Source of the DNA: Mycolicibacterium sp. P9-64
GTDB taxonomy: Bacteria; Actinomycetota; Actinomycetes; Mycobacteriales; Mycobacteriaceae
Direction of reading: 5' to 3'
NCBI RefSeq assembly: GCF_008329605.1
Contig: NZ_NPKO01000004.1
Location: 1 to 64,000 of the forward strand
Length of the DNA stretch: 64,000 nt
Under the pieces are notes generated by a model. That model was not told the origin of the DNA and did not search any database. It was given only the letters and a program-made list of their open reading frames with translations. The position numbers and the translations under genes are program-made. Of the stretch, positions 24,922-35,605 are shown in pieces (within the stretch, counting starts at the first letter, position 1; every line of letters starts with the position of its first letter).

Positions 24922-26115
24922 ATGACGACGTCGGTGATTGTTGCCGGAGCCCGTACCCCCGTCGGCAAGCTGATGGGTTCGCTGAAGGACTTCTCGGGCA
25001 GCGACCTGGGCGCCATCGCGATCGCGGGCGCGCTGGAGAAGGCCTTCCCGAATGTCGAGGATCCGGCTGCCCTTGTCGAGTACGTCATCATGGGCCAGGT
25101 GCTGACCGCGGGTGCGGGGCAGATGCCCGCCCGCCAGGCGGCCGTCGGCGGCGGCATCGGCTGGGACGTGCCGTCGTTGACCATCAACAAGATGTGCCTG
25201 TCGGGAATCGATGCCATCGCGCTTGCCGATCAGCTGATCCGCGCTGGCGAGTTCGACGTGGTGGTCGCGGGTGGCCAGGAGTCGATGACCAAGGCGCCGC
25301 ACCTGCTGATGGACAGCCGGTCTGGCTACAAGTACGGCGACGTCACGGTGCTCGACCACTTGGCCTACGACGGCCTGCACGACGTGTTCACCGATCAGCC
25401 GATGGGCGCGCTCACCGAGCAGCGCAACGACGTCGATCAGTTCACCAGGCTCGAGCAGGACGAGTTCGCCGCCCTCTCGCACCAGCGCGCCGCTGCGGCG
25501 TGGAAGGACGGCGTGTACGCCGATGAGGTTGTGCCGGTGAAGATCCCGCAGCGCAAGGGTGACCCGATCGAGTTCACCGAGGACGAGGGCATCCGCGCCA
25601 ACACCACCGCGGAGTCCCTCGGCGGGCTCAAGCCCGCATTCCGCAAGGACGGCACCATCACCGCAGGCTCGGCGTCGCAGATCTCTGATGGCGCGTGCGC
25701 TGTGGTGGTGATGAACAAGGCCAAGGCGGAAGAGCTCGGACTTAGCTGGCTGGTCGAGATCGGTGCGCACGGCGTGGTCGCGGGCCCGGACTCGACGCTG
25801 CAGAGCCAGCCGGCGAACGCCATCAAGAAGGCGATCGCCAAGGAGGGCATCTCGATCGATCAGCTCGACGTCGTGGAGATCAATGAGGCGTTCTCGGCCG
25901 TCGCGCTGGCCTCGACCAAGGAGCTGGGCCTGGACCTGGCAAAGGTGAACGTCGATGGTGGTGCCATCGCGATCGGGCATCCGATCGGCATGTCGGGTGC
26001 ACGGATCACCCTGCACGCGGCCCTCGAGCTGGCACGCAAGGGATCTGGCTATGCGGTGGCCGCGCTCTGCGGTGCCGGTGGGCAGGGCGACGCCCTGATC
26101 CTTCGCAGGCCCTAA
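24922..26115 (+). CDS. fadA4: acetyl-CoA C-acetyltransferase (thiolase) FadA4
   Basis: A 397-residue thiolase that joins or splits acetoacetyl-CoA. The acyl-accepting cysteine is in [10 protein letters not shown] (about residue 93), and the C-terminal catalytic parts are VNEAF-like [22 protein letters not shown] (His) and [11 protein letters not shown] (Cys). GGAGG lies six bases before the ATG. The gene has the position of Rv1323 next to the epimerase, linking beta-oxidation or ketone metabolism to propionyl-CoA disposal. Confidence 0.95.
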   Translation: MTTSVIVAGARTPVGKLMGSLKDFSGSDLGAIAIAGALEKAFPNVEDPAALVEYVIMGQVLTAGAGQMPARQAAVGGGIGWDVPSLTINKMCLSGIDAIALADQLIRAGEFDVVVAGGQESMTKAPHLLMDSRSGYKYGDVTVLDHLAYDGLHDVFTDQPMGALTEQRNDVDQFTRLEQDEFAALSHQRAAAAWKDGVYADEVVPVKIPQRKGDPIEFTEDEGIRANTTAESLGGLKPAFRKDGTITAGSASQISDGACAVVVMNKAKAEELGLSWLVEIGAHGVVAGPDSTLQSQPANAIKKAIAKEGISIDQLDVVEINEAFSAVALASTKELGLDLAKVNVDGGAIAIGHPIGMSGARITLHAALELARKGSGYAVAALCGAGGQGDALILRRP

Positions 26116-26190
26116 CGGAAGCTACCGGCCAAACTCCGCCCACAACGACGCTGCGTAGTAGCTGGCGTCGGTTTCGGGCACAATGGCGCC

Positions 26191-26553
26191 ATGACAAGCA
26201 CTTTTTCTGGTCGCAACGTCGCCGGATGGTTCCGGCTCATCGCGTTGGCCGAGGCGGTCACCTGGGTCGGGCTGCTGGTTGGGATGTACTTCAAGTACCT
26301 GGGCAGCCCGCGCACGGAGATCGGCGTGAAGGTGTTCGGCATGGCCCACGGCTTGGTGTTCATCGCCTTCGTGGTCGTCGCCCTGTTGGTCGGAATGGCG
26401 TACAAGTGGACCGTCTCGACGTGGTTGCTGGCTTTGCTGGCAAGCATCGTGCCGCTTGCCAGTGTGATCTTCCTCATATGGGCCGATCGCACCGGCCGTG
26501 TGGGTGCGGGAGCGCTGGCCGCACCGGCAACGTCGGCATCCGGCACGACGTGA
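26191..26553 (+). CDS. DUF3817 membrane protein
   Basis: A 120-residue membrane protein with three hydrophobic segments. FRLIALAEAVTWVGLLVGMYFKYL and GMAHGLVFIAFVVVALLVG match the DUF3817 pattern. A second DUF3817 protein is encoded at 48723-49106 in this window, so this is a paralogue placed between fadA4 and the Rv1324-like gene. I do not recall it in that place in M. tuberculosis. CACAAT six bases before the ATG could be a weak -10 hexamer. Function unknown. Confidence 0.8.
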   Translation: MTSTFSGRNVAGWFRLIALAEAVTWVGLLVGMYFKYLGSPRTEIGVKVFGMAHGLVFIAFVVVALLVGMAYKWTVSTWLLALLASIVPLASVIFLIWADRTGRVGAGALAAPATSASGTT

Positions 26554-26566
26554 CAGACTTGAGAGC

Positions 26567-27457
26567 GTGACGCGTCCACGACCTTCCATGGCCGGCGGCT
26601 TGGCCGGCGCGGTCGATCTGTCGGTTCTCAAGCAGCCCCCGCCCAGTGCGGGCGCCACGCCCGCACGCGGTGCGCCCGGCGGCGTGGAGATCACCGAAGC
26701 GAATATCGAAGCCGAGGTAATTCTCCGGTCCAGCCAGGTGCCCGTCGTGGTACTGCTGTGGTCGCCGCGTAGCGATGCCAGCGCCCAACTTGGACAGCTG
26801 CTCTCCGGACTTGCGGACGCGGACGGCGGCAAGTGGGCGCTTGCGACGGTCAACGTCGACGCCGCCCCGCGCGTTGGGCAGATGTTCGGTGTGCAGGCCG
26901 TCCCGACCGTCGTCGCCCTCGCGGGTGGCCAGCCGCTGTCGAGCTTCCAGGGAGCGCAACCGCCCGAGCAGTTGCGGCGCTGGATCGACTCGCTGCTGGA
27001 AGCGACCGCGGGCAAGCTCGAAGCCGGAGCGGAGGACGCCGAGGAGATCGATCCCGAACTCGAGGCGGCACGTGACCATCTCGACGGCGGTGACTTCGAC
27101 GCCGCGTTGACGGCCTATCAGGCGATCCTCGCCGCCAAGCCCAACCACGAAGAAGCCAAGGGCGCCGTGCGCCAGATCGCCTTCCTGCAGCGGGCCACCG
27201 CCCACCGCCCCGACGCCTTGGCAGCCGCCGATGCCGCGCCCGACGACATCGACGCCGCCCTCGCCGCGGCGGACGTGGAGATCTTGCAGCAGGACGTCAT
27301 TGCGGCTTTCGAACGGTTGATCGCGTTGGTGAAGCGCACCGCGGGCGACGAGCGGACAGCCGTGCGGACTCGCCTCATCGAGCTGTTCGACCTGTTCGAT
27401 CCGGCCGACCCTCAGGTCATCGCGGGCCGCAGGAACCTCGCCAACGCGCTGTACTAG
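26567..27457 (+). CDS. thioredoxin-like TPR protein without CXXC (Rv1324/CnoX-like)
   Basis: A 296-residue protein. A thioredoxin fold (about 40-150) is followed by tetratricopeptide-type helices (about 170-296; DHLDGGDFDAALTAYQAILAAKPNHEEAK). The usual WCGPC active site reads LWSPRSDASAQL, so there is no redox cysteine pair. This matches CnoX/YbbN co-chaperones, which hold unfolded or oxidised clients for GroEL and DnaK. GTG 26567 is chosen because the sequence MTRPRPSMAGG... follows it and the longer frame overlaps the DUF3817 gene; ATG 26588 is also possible. Confidence 0.87.
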   Translation: MTRPRPSMAGGLAGAVDLSVLKQPPPSAGATPARGAPGGVEITEANIEAEVILRSSQVPVVVLLWSPRSDASAQLGQLLSGLADADGGKWALATVNVDAAPRVGQMFGVQAVPTVVALAGGQPLSSFQGAQPPEQLRRWIDSLLEATAGKLEAGAEDAEEIDPELEAARDHLDGGDFDAALTAYQAILAAKPNHEEAKGAVRQIAFLQRATAHRPDALAAADAAPDDIDAALAAADVEILQQDVIAAFERLIALVKRTAGDERTAVRTRLIELFDLFDPADPQVIAGRRNLANALY

Positions 27458-27480
27458 GGCCCTCGCGGAAACCCGCCCCG

Positions 27481-27538
27481 CCGAAACTGCTGAGAGATCG
27501 CGAAATTCGCAGAATCGACGATCTGACAGCAGTCTCGG
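27481..27538. terminator. large inverted repeat between convergent genes
   Basis: Arms CCGAAACTGCTG and CAGCAGTCTCGG (one mismatch) continue inward with AGATCG and CGATCT, giving a stem of about 20 bases. It lies between the convergent Rv1324-like and glgB genes and lacks a T-run. It probably acts as a two-way terminator or as a mobile small repeat. Confidence 0.6.
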
Positions 27539-27556
27539 GGTGTCAGGCAGCGGATG

Positions 27557-29761
27557 TCAGGCAGGTTCGAACCAGAGTGCGGCCATCGGCGGCAGCACCA
27601 TCACCGCGGATGCCGGTCTGCCGTGCCACGGTTCGTCGCGGGCCTCGACGGCACCATAATTGCCAACGCCAGCACCGTTGTAGACCGACGCGTCGGTGTT
27701 GAGCACCTCGTTCCACGTGCCGGTGTGCGGCAGGCCCAGCTGGTAGCGGGTGTGCTCGGCGCCGGAGAAGTTGAAGACGCACGCGAGGACCGAACCGTCG
27801 TCGCCGTACCGCAGGAAGCTCAGCACGTTGTTGGCCGAGTCGTTGGCGTCGATCCACGAGTAGCCCTCGTGGCTGCTGTCGCGCGACCACAGCGCCCGCC
27901 TGCTGCGGTAGATGCCGTTCATGTCGGACACCATCCGCTGAATCCCCGTCGAGAAGCTCTCCTCGCCGAGCTGGAACCAGTCGAGGCCCCGCTCCTCCGA
28001 CCACTCCGCGCGCTGGCCGAACTCCTGGCCCATGAACAGCAGCTGCTTGCCGGGGTGGGCCCACTGATAGGCCAGCAGCCCGCGCAGTCCGGCCGCCTTG
28101 ACATGGTCGTTGCCAGGCATCCGACCCCACAGCGTGCCCTTGCCGTGCACGACTTCGTCGTGGCTGATCGGCAGCACGAAGTTCTCGCTGAACGCATACA
28201 GCATCGAGAACGTGACCTCGTGGTGGTGATAGCTGCGGTGGATCGGGTCGCGGCTGATGAACGCCAGCGTGTCGTTCATCCAGCCCATGTTCCACTTCAT
28301 CGAGAAGCCAAGTCCGCCAAGGTTCGTCGGCCGGGTCACGCCGGGCCACGACGTCGATTCCTCGGCGATGGTGACGATGCCCGGTGCGATCTTGTGGACG
28401 GTGGCGTTCATCTCCTGCAGGAACTGAACGGCTTCCAGGTTCTCCCGGCCGCCGTGCACGTTGGGCGTCCAACCGTCCGCCGGGCGTGAGTAGTCGAGGT
28501 AGAGCATGGACGCAACGGCGTCCACGCGCAGACCGTCGATGTGGTACTCCTGCAGCCAGTACAGCGCGTTGGCCACCAGGAAGTTGCGCACCTCGGGCCT
28601 GCCGAAGTCGAAGACGTAGGTGCCCCAGTCGAGTTGCTCGCCTCGCTTGGGATCGGAGTGCTCGTAGAGCGGTGTGCCGTCGAACCGGCCGAGCGCCCAA
28701 GAGTCCTTGGGAAAGTGGGCGGGCACCCAGTCGACGATCACGCCGATGCCCGCCTGGTGCAGCTGGTCGACGAGGTACCGGAAGTCATCGGGAGATCCCA
28801 ACCGCGACGTCGGCGCGTAGTACGACGTCACCTGGTAACCCCACGACGGGCCGAATGGATGCTCGGCGACGGGCAACAGTTCGACGTGGGTGAACCCTTG
28901 CGCGACCACGTATTCGGTGAGTTCGGTGGCCAGTTGGCGATAGTTCAGGCCGGGGCGCCACGACATCAGGTGCACCTCGTAGGTGCTCATCGGCTCGAAC
29001 ACGGGGTTCTTCAGCGCGCGGCCGGCCATCCAGTCGCCGTCGGCCCAGGTGTAGTCGCTGGACGTGACCCTCGACGCGGTCTGCGGCGGCACCTCGGTGG
29101 CGAACGCCATCGGGTCGGCGCGGTCGACGACGGATCCGTCGATGCCATGCACCCGGAACTTGTACAGACCGCCGACGGGGAAGCCCGGCCAGAACAGCTC
29201 CCACACGCCGCTGGAGCCCAGCACGCGCAGTGGCGCCTCGTCGCCCTCCCAGTGGTTGAACTCGCCGACCAGGCTGACGCCCTTGGCGTTCGGCGCCCAC
29301 ACGGCGAACGACACTCCGTCGACGACGCCGTCTGGGGTGGTGAAGCTGCGCGGGTGTGCGCCGAGGATCTCCCACAGCCGTTCGTGGCGGCCCTCGGCGA
29401 ACAGGTGCAGGTCCACCTCGCCGAGCGTCGGAAGGAAGCGGTACGGGTCAGCCGCCGTATGAACGACGGGGGAGTCGCCGCCGGGGTAGCTGACCTCGAT
29501 CCGGTAGTCGATCAAGTCGGTGAACGGCACCGCCACGGCGAACAGGCCCGTGTCGACGTGGGTGAACGGATAGCGCTGGTCGCCGATCAATGCGACCACC
29601 TCGCTGGCCCACGGGCGCAACGCGCGGATCACGGTGTGGTCGCCGTACTCGTGCGCACCGAGGATCGAGTGCGGGTCGTGGTGTTCACCGGCCAGCAGTC
29701 GGCCGAGGTCGGTGTCGTCCGGCCGAAGGTGCTCGCTGGCAACGTCATTGGCGCGGGTCAT
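27557..29761 (-). CDS. glgB: 1,4-alpha-glucan branching enzyme GlgB
   Basis: A 734-residue GH13 enzyme that introduces alpha-1,6 branches in glycogen and capsular glucan. Two N-terminal beta-sandwich regions (about 20-220) precede the catalytic barrel. The nucleophile is in [15 protein letters not shown], the acid/base in [15 protein letters not shown] and the transition-state aspartate in [13 protein letters not shown]. Length is close to Rv1326c (731). The ATG follows glgE by four bases and has GGAGGG upstream inside the glgE end, so it is translated from the same mRNA. Confidence 0.96.
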   Translation of the reverse strand: MTRANDVASEHLRPDDTDLGRLLAGEHHDPHSILGAHEYGDHTVIRALRPWASEVVALIGDQRYPFTHVDTGLFAVAVPFTDLIDYRIEVSYPGGDSPVVHTAADPYRFLPTLGEVDLHLFAEGRHERLWEILGAHPRSFTTPDGVVDGVSFAVWAPNAKGVSLVGEFNHWEGDEAPLRVLGSSGVWELFWPGFPVGGLYKFRVHGIDGSVVDRADPMAFATEVPPQTASRVTSSDYTWADGDWMAGRALKNPVFEPMSTYEVHLMSWRPGLNYRQLATELTEYVVAQGFTHVELLPVAEHPFGPSWGYQVTSYYAPTSRLGSPDDFRYLVDQLHQAGIGVIVDWVPAHFPKDSWALGRFDGTPLYEHSDPKRGEQLDWGTYVFDFGRPEVRNFLVANALYWLQEYHIDGLRVDAVASMLYLDYSRPADGWTPNVHGGRENLEAVQFLQEMNATVHKIAPGIVTIAEESTSWPGVTRPTNLGGLGFSMKWNMGWMNDTLAFISRDPIHRSYHHHEVTFSMLYAFSENFVLPISHDEVVHGKGTLWGRMPGNDHVKAAGLRGLLAYQWAHPGKQLLFMGQEFGQRAEWSEERGLDWFQLGEESFSTGIQRMVSDMNGIYRSRRALWSRDSSHEGYSWIDANDSANNVLSFLRYGDDGSVLACVFNFSGAEHTRYQLGLPHTGTWNEVLNTDASVYNGAGVGNYGAVEARDEPWHGRPASAVMVLPPMAALWFEPA

Positions 29762-29765
29762 GTGT

Positions 29766-31856
29766 TCATTCCCTCCGCAGCAGATTGAGCCGCTTCTCGT
29801 TTGTGATTTGCGGCATGTTCAGGATGTGGGCGACGGACCTTGAGGGCTCGATGCGTACGTAATTCGCCTGCCCCCATTGGTATTCGTCGCCTGTGACCTC
29901 GTCGCGGACCCAGAACCGGTCGTAGGGCTCCATCCCGAGTGCGCTCATGTCGAGCCATATGGTGGCCTCCTCCGGGCCGAACGCGTTGAGCGTCACCACC
30001 ACCAGGACGCAGTCACCGCTGACCGGATCGAACTTGCTGTAGGCCATCAGCGCGTCGTTGTCCACTGCGTGGAACTTGATGGTGCGAAGTTGGCTCAACG
30101 CAGGGTGGAGATGGCGAATCTCGTTGAGCCGCTGCAGGAACGGTTCGAGCGATTCGCCGTTGGCAAGGGCGGCGTCGAAGTCGCGGGGACGCAACTGGTA
30201 CTTCTCCGAATCGAGGTACTCCTCGCTGCCCTCGCGGACGGCTTGGTGCTCGAAGAGTTCGTAGCCGGAGTAGACACCCCAAGTCGGGCTCATCGTTGCG
30301 GCCATCGCCGCGCGGATCGCGAACATTCCCGGCCCGCCGTGCTGCAGGCTCTCGTGCAGGATGTCGGGCGTGTTGGTCCACAGGCTCTGCCGCGAGTAGT
30401 CCGCGTGCTCGGCGATGGATTCTCCGAACTCCTGGAGTTCCCACTTCGCGGTACGCCACGTGAAGTACGTGTACGACTGGGTGTAGCCGAGCTTGGCAAG
30501 GCCGAACAAGCGCGCGGGGCGGGTGAAGGCCTCCGCCAGAAACAGCACGTCGGGATCGTCGTTCTTGGCCTCGCCAATGAGCCACGCCCAGAAGTTCGGC
30601 GGTTTGGTATGCGGGTTGTCGACCCGGAACACCTTGACCCCGTGCGATATCCAGAACCGGACCACACGCAGAACCTCGGCGTAGATACCCGCGGGGTCGT
30701 TGTCGAAGTTGATCGGATAGATGTCCTGGTACTTCTTCGGCGGATTCTCGGCGTAGGCGATGGTGCCGTCGGGCAGCACCGTGAACCACTCGGGATGGTC
30801 CTTCGCCCACGGATGGTCGGGGGCGCACTGCAGCGCGAGGTCGAGCGCGACTTCGAGCCCCTGGTCACGCGCCGCGGCAACGAAGTCGTCGAAGTCCTCG
30901 ATCGTGCCGAGTTTCGGGTGCACGGCGTCGTGGCCGCCCTTGTCACTGCCGATCGCCCATGGCGAGCCGACGTCGTTCGGGGCCGCGGTCACACTGTTGT
31001 TGCGTCCCTTGCGGTGCACCTTGCCGATTGGGTGGATCGGCGGCAGGTAGACGATGTCGAAGCCCATCTTCGCGATTCGGGGCAGCGCCTTGCTCGCGGT
31101 GGCGAACGTCCCGTGGACGGGATTGCCCATGCCGTCCCACCCGCCGGTGGAGCGGGGGAACATCTCGTACCAGGCACTGAAGCGGGCCAGCGGTCGGTCG
31201 ACCCAAATGCCGTACTGCTCACCACGGGTGACCAGTTCGCGCAACGGATACTTGTGCAGCAGCTCGGCGACCTCGGGTGAGAGCGCGGCGCCCGCCCGGG
31301 TGAACGGGTCACCCGGCTCGCGCAGCCTTGCCGCAGCATCGATCAGCGGATAGCGATCCTGGCGCGGCACTCCCGTCGAGGCGCGCTCCAGCAGCTGCGC
31401 ACCGAGGATCAGGTCGTTGGACAGTTCCGACTCGCCTTGGCCCGCTTCGAGCTTGGCCGTGACGTTCTTGCGCCACGTGGCCAGCGGGTCACCCCAGCCG
31501 TCCACCCGGAACGTCCACAATCCGACGGTGTCGGGCGTGAACTGACCGTGGAAGACGTCGGGGGTGCGGCCGGGCGACATCGGCAACGCTTGCGGCTTGA
31601 CCTTCGGAGTCGACCCGACGACCTCCTCGATCGGGATTGCCGCCGGCTGTGTGGCGTGGACTCCCGCAGGAACCTTCGCCAGCCGCGGGTACGCGGTGCC
31701 GTGATACCGCACGACGAGCGTGGCCGCGACGGCGTCATGGCCCTCGCGCCACACCGTCGCACTCACCGGCACCACCTCGCCGGTCACGGCCTTGGCCGGG
31801 TAACGGCCGCCCGAAACCACTGGTGCGACGTCGTCGATCTCGATACGACCGGCCAC
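29766..31856 (-). CDS. glgE: alpha-1,4-glucan:maltose-1-phosphate maltosyltransferase GlgE
   Basis: A 696-residue GH13_3 enzyme that extends alpha-glucan from maltose 1-phosphate made from trehalose. The nucleophile is in [14 protein letters not shown], the acid/base in [10 protein letters not shown], and [14 protein letters not shown] and [17 protein letters not shown] are further family stretches. The second of two tandem GTG codons (31856) is used: GGAGGAG lies seven bases upstream and the protein then starts [13 protein letters not shown], as in other mycobacteria. The long frame to 32030 crosses the divergent promoter of glgP. It forms an operon with glgB. Confidence 0.95.
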   Translation of the reverse strand: MAGRIEIDDVAPVVSGGRYPAKAVTGEVVPVSATVWREGHDAVAATLVVRYHGTAYPRLAKVPAGVHATQPAAIPIEEVVGSTPKVKPQALPMSPGRTPDVFHGQFTPDTVGLWTFRVDGWGDPLATWRKNVTAKLEAGQGESELSNDLILGAQLLERASTGVPRQDRYPLIDAAARLREPGDPFTRAGAALSPEVAELLHKYPLRELVTRGEQYGIWVDRPLARFSAWYEMFPRSTGGWDGMGNPVHGTFATASKALPRIAKMGFDIVYLPPIHPIGKVHRKGRNNSVTAAPNDVGSPWAIGSDKGGHDAVHPKLGTIEDFDDFVAAARDQGLEVALDLALQCAPDHPWAKDHPEWFTVLPDGTIAYAENPPKKYQDIYPINFDNDPAGIYAEVLRVVRFWISHGVKVFRVDNPHTKPPNFWAWLIGEAKNDDPDVLFLAEAFTRPARLFGLAKLGYTQSYTYFTWRTAKWELQEFGESIAEHADYSRQSLWTNTPDILHESLQHGGPGMFAIRAAMAATMSPTWGVYSGYELFEHQAVREGSEEYLDSEKYQLRPRDFDAALANGESLEPFLQRLNEIRHLHPALSQLRTIKFHAVDNDALMAYSKFDPVSGDCVLVVVTLNAFGPEEATIWLDMSALGMEPYDRFWVRDEVTGDEYQWGQANYVRIEPSRSVAHILNMPQITNEKRLNLLRRE

Positions 31857-32047
31857 CACACAACTCCTCCGCTGGCGCGGCGATACCGCCGCGCGCTGTC
31901 GTCCGTCTAGTTCCAAAGCCTCGTCGCGCCCTATACCCACCGTAGTGTCCGGCTCAACCCCATGGGCGCTGATGAAGTCATCACAGTGGTCCCTGCACAT
32001 CTGCTCGTCGCCTGCAAGGCTCTGATTCATCAGTAAGGTGGAGCCAC

Positions 32048-34699
32048 GTGAAAGCTCTTCGTCGGTTCACCGTCCGCACGCATCTGCCTGAGCGCCTTGC
32101 TGCGCTGGAGAGACTGTCGATAAACCTGCGGTGGTCGTGGGATACGCCCACGCAGCACTTGTTCGCCACGGTGGACCAGGAACTGTGGGACCAGGTCGGT
32201 GATCCGGTGGCACTGCTCGGCGCGGTCAGTCCCAAACGCCTCGACGAGTTGGCGGTCGACGAATCATTCCTCGGCAGGCTGGACCACCTGGCCGGCGAGT
32301 TGGACAACTATCTGACCCGGCCGATGTGGTATCAGGAGATGCAGAAGGAAGGCGCGGCTGGGTCCTCCTGGCCCACCGGCATCGCGTACTTCTCCATGGA
32401 GTTCGGCGTCGCCGAGGTCTTGCCCAACTACTCCGGTGGCCTCGGCATCCTCGCCGGTGACCACCTGAAGTCGGCATCGGACCTGGGCTTGCCGCTGATC
32501 GCCGTCGGGCTGTACTACCGGTCGGGTTACTTCCGGCAGTCGCTGACCGCCGAGGGCTGGCAGCACGAGAACTACCCGGCGCTCGACCCTCAGGGGTTGC
32601 CACTGCGACTGCTCACCGACGCCGAGGGCGAACCGGTACTGGTCTCCCTGGCGATGCCGGACTCCGCCGAACTCAACGCGCGCGTGTGGATTGCGCAGGT
32701 TGGGCGAATTCCGTTGCTGCTGCTGGACTCCGACATCCCCGAGAACGAGCACGAGCTGCGCGGCGTCACCGACAGGCTCTACGGCGGCGACCAGGAACAC
32801 AGGATCAAGCAGGAGATCCTCGCAGGCATTGGCGGGGTGCGGGCCATCCGCGCGTTCACCGCCGTCGAAGGGCTACCGGAGCCGCAGGTCTTCCACATGA
32901 ACGAGGGGCACGCCGGGTTCCTCGGCGTTGAGCGCATCCGCGAACTCGTCACCGACGGGGGCCTCGACTTCGACACCGCGCTGGCGGTGGTGCGGTCGAG
33001 CACGGTGTTCACCACCCACACGCCCGTGCCCGCAGGCATCGACCGATTCCCGGTGGAGATGGTCGAGCATTACTTCGGCAGCCCGCCTGGGGCGAGCGAA
33101 CCGACGGAGGAAGATCGGCCAGGAACTCCGTCGGGGGTGAGCTCCCGGTTGCTTCCCGGTGTGCCGCTGAACCGCATCGTCGCATTTGGTGCAGAGGACG
33201 ATCCGTCGAAGTTCAACATGGCGCACATGGGCCTGCGGTTGGCGCAGCGCGCGAACGGGGTGTCGCTGCTGCACGGCCGGGTCAGTCGCGGGATGTTCAA
33301 CGAATTGTGGCCAGGTTTCGACACTTCCGAGGTGCCGATCGGCTCGATCACCAACGGTGTGCACGCCCCGACGTGGGCGGCGCCGCAGTGGGTGGAGTTG
33401 GCCCGCGAACTGATCGGCAGCGAGGACCTCGGGTCGCTCAGCGAGGCTGATACCTGGCAGCGGCTGCAGCAGGTCGATCCCGGTCACCTGTGGTGGATCC
33501 GGTCCCAATTGCGTGAACTCCTCATCACCGACGTACGGGCCCGGTTGCGCAAGTCGTGGCTGGAGCGCGGCGCATCCGACGCGGAATTGGGTTGGATTGC
33601 AACGGCGTTCGATCCGAACGTGCTGACCATCGGGTTCGCCAGGCGGGTTCCCACGTACAAGCGGCTGACGCTGATGCTGCGCGACCCCGAGAAGCTGGAG
33701 CAGCTGCTGCTCGACGAGGAGCGTCCGCTGCAGCTCATCGTCGCTGGTAAGTCACATCCAGCCGACGACGGCGGCAAGGCGCTGATCCAGCAGGTCGTGA
33801 AGTTCGCCGATCGGCCCGAGGTGCGTCACCGCATCGCATTCCTGCCCGACTACGACATGTCGATGGCCCGGCTGCTCTATTGGGGCTGCGACGTCTGGCT
33901 GAACAACCCGCTGCGCCCGTTGGAGGCGTGCGGCACGTCGGGGATGAAGAGCGCGCTCAACGGCGGGCTCAACCTGTCGATTCGCGACGGCTGGTGGGAT
34001 GAGTGGTACGACGGCGAGAACGGTTGGGAGATCCCGACCGCCGACGGCGTGATCGACGAGACCCGCCGCGACGACCTGGAAGCCACCGCGTTGTACGACC
34101 TGCTGGAGAACTCGGTGACCACGCGGTTCTACGACCGCAACGAGCACGGCATCCCGACCCGTTGGGTCGAGATGGTGCGGCACACGCTGCAGGTGCTCGG
34201 GCCGAAGGTGCTGGCGTCGCGGATGGTGCGTGACTACACCGAGAAGTACTACGCGCCCGCCGCTGAGTCGCTGCACAGGACCATCGCACCCATTGACGGC
34301 GTGCCGTTCGGCGCGGCAATGCAGTTGGCCGCCTACCGCCAGCGCGCCGAGGCCGCGTGGCCGAAGATCCAGATCACCGACGTGGACAGCTATGGGCTGC
34401 CGGATACGCCGCTGCTGGGTTCTGAGCTCACGTTGACCGCGACGGTGCAGCTGGCGGGCCTGCGCCCCGACGAGGTGGTGGTGGAGGCCGTCGTCGGACG
34501 GGTGGACGGCAGCGACGTGCTGGTGGACCCGGAGACGGTGCCGATGGCGCACACCGGGACGGCCGACGGAGGCAACGAGGTGTTCACGACGACGACCCCG
34601 CTGCCGGTCGCCGGGCCGGTGGGCTACACCGTCAGAGTGCTGCCGCACCACCCGTTGCTGGCCGCCGACACCGAGCTTGGCCTCGTCACGCTGGCGTGA
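32048..34699 (+). CDS. glgP: alpha-glucan phosphorylase GlgP
   Basis: An 883-residue PLP-dependent phosphorylase that releases glucose 1-phosphate from alpha-glucan, or makes maltosaccharides in reverse. An N-terminal DUF3417 segment ([13 protein letters not shown]) is followed by the catalytic part with [30 protein letters not shown] and the PLP site [18 protein letters not shown] start with TAAGGT and GGAG just upstream. It faces glgE across a 191-base divergent region, as Rv1328 does, so all three glucan enzymes can be tuned together. Confidence 0.95.
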   Translation: MKALRRFTVRTHLPERLAALERLSINLRWSWDTPTQHLFATVDQELWDQVGDPVALLGAVSPKRLDELAVDESFLGRLDHLAGELDNYLTRPMWYQEMQKEGAAGSSWPTGIAYFSMEFGVAEVLPNYSGGLGILAGDHLKSASDLGLPLIAVGLYYRSGYFRQSLTAEGWQHENYPALDPQGLPLRLLTDAEGEPVLVSLAMPDSAELNARVWIAQVGRIPLLLLDSDIPENEHELRGVTDRLYGGDQEHRIKQEILAGIGGVRAIRAFTAVEGLPEPQVFHMNEGHAGFLGVERIRELVTDGGLDFDTALAVVRSSTVFTTHTPVPAGIDRFPVEMVEHYFGSPPGASEPTEEDRPGTPSGVSSRLLPGVPLNRIVAFGAEDDPSKFNMAHMGLRLAQRANGVSLLHGRVSRGMFNELWPGFDTSEVPIGSITNGVHAPTWAAPQWVELARELIGSEDLGSLSEADTWQRLQQVDPGHLWWIRSQLRELLITDVRARLRKSWLERGASDAELGWIATAFDPNVLTIGFARRVPTYKRLTLMLRDPEKLEQLLLDEERPLQLIVAGKSHPADDGGKALIQQVVKFADRPEVRHRIAFLPDYDMSMARLLYWGCDVWLNNPLRPLEACGTSGMKSALNGGLNLSIRDGWWDEWYDGENGWEIPTADGVIDETRRDDLEATALYDLLENSVTTRFYDRNEHGIPTRWVEMVRHTLQVLGPKVLASRMVRDYTEKYYAPAAESLHRTIAPIDGVPFGAAMQLAAYRQRAEAAWPKIQITDVDSYGLPDTPLLGSELTLTATVQLAGLRPDEVVVEAVVGRVDGSDVLVDPETVPMAHTGTADGGNEVFTTTTPLPVAGPVGYTVRVLPHHPLLAADTELGLVTLA

Positions 34700-35550
34700 G
34701 CGGCATTCTGGAGGTCGCGATTCCCGGCGGGCCATACGCGCTAGCCGCCGGTTCTGACGGTGCGATGTGGGTGACGTTGGTGCACAGCGGTGAGATCGCC
34801 CGTGTCACCGACGGCGGCGCGCTGCAGGTGTATCCGGTTGCGCCGGAGTGCAAGCCGTCGATCATCGTGGCAGGTGCCGACGGCGCGCTGTGGTTCACCC
34901 GCAGCGGCGACGATCGGATCGGCCGGATCACCAGCGCCGGTGAGCTGAGTGCGTTCGAACTGGCAAGCGGCAGTGCGCCGTTCGGCATCGTAGCAGGTCC
35001 GGACGGGGCGCTGTGGTTCACCGCGATGTCGTCTGGCGTGGTCGGCAGGATGAGCCTCGACGGCGAGATCGCCGACGTCGCCGTCCCTGGTGGCACGCCG
35101 TCGATGATCACCGCAGGACCCGATGGCGCCCTGTGGTTTACCCTCAACGGCGCCAACGCAATTGGCCGGTTGGAGCCGTCGGGCGGTCTGACGATTCGGC
35201 AGGTGCCGACGCCTGGCGCCGGACCCGTCGGCATCGCCGCGACGCACGACGACGCGGTGTGGTTCGCCGCGATCCGCGCCGAGAAGCTCGGTCGCATCCC
35301 GACCGACGACGCGATCCAGGAACTCGACCTGCCAGGCAAGCCGCACGCGGTGGTCGCCGACCCGAACGGAGGGGTGTGGGTGAGCCTGTGGGGTGCCGAT
35401 CAGGTGGTCAACGTCAGTGCCGACGGTGAAGTCGTCGTCACCGTCGACCTGCCGTCTGGCAGTGAGCCGCACGGCATGGCCATCGGCCGCGACGGCGCGT
35501 TGTGGGTCGCGCTCGAGGCCGGTTACGTCTGGCGCCTCCCCACCGCTTGA
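34696..35550 (+). CDS. Vgb-like (virginiamycin B lyase family) beta-propeller protein
   Basis: A 284-residue protein made of six to seven repeats of about 42 residues with the core GPDGALWFT...GRI, a six- or seven-blade beta-propeller. Streptogramin lyase Vgb has this fold, but the WFTE glutamate that recurs in Vgb is replaced in every blade here (WFTR, WFTA, WFTL, WFAA, WVSL, WVAL), so lyase activity is doubtful. The GTG start overlaps the glgP stop by four bases (GTGA), showing translational coupling to glucan phosphorylase. No counterpart is remembered in the M. tuberculosis locus. Function unknown. Confidence 0.8.
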   Translation: MSGILEVAIPGGPYALAAGSDGAMWVTLVHSGEIARVTDGGALQVYPVAPECKPSIIVAGADGALWFTRSGDDRIGRITSAGELSAFELASGSAPFGIVAGPDGALWFTAMSSGVVGRMSLDGEIADVAVPGGTPSMITAGPDGALWFTLNGANAIGRLEPSGGLTIRQVPTPGAGPVGIAATHDDAVWFAAIRAEKLGRIPTDDAIQELDLPGKPHAVVADPNGGVWVSLWGADQVVNVSADGEVVVTVDLPSGSEPHGMAIGRDGALWVALEAGYVWRLPTA

Positions 35551-35551
35551 G

Positions 35552-35604
35552 GCGATTTCGGCGTGTTTCGTTCTGCTGGGCGTGACAAACCACGCCGAAA
35601 TCGC
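35552..35604. terminator. 14-base inverted repeat between convergent genes
   Basis: GCGATTTCGGCGTG (35552-35565) and CACGCCGAAATCGC (35591-35604) are exact reverse complements around a 25-base loop. They fill the whole gap between the Vgb-like and metallopeptidase genes and probably end both transcripts. Confidence 0.65.
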
Positions 35605-35605
35605 G

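Noticed and set aside
34696..35550. Streptogramin resistance lyase
   Set aside because: The repeated WFTE glutamate is lost in every blade and the gene is coupled to glycogen phosphorylase.
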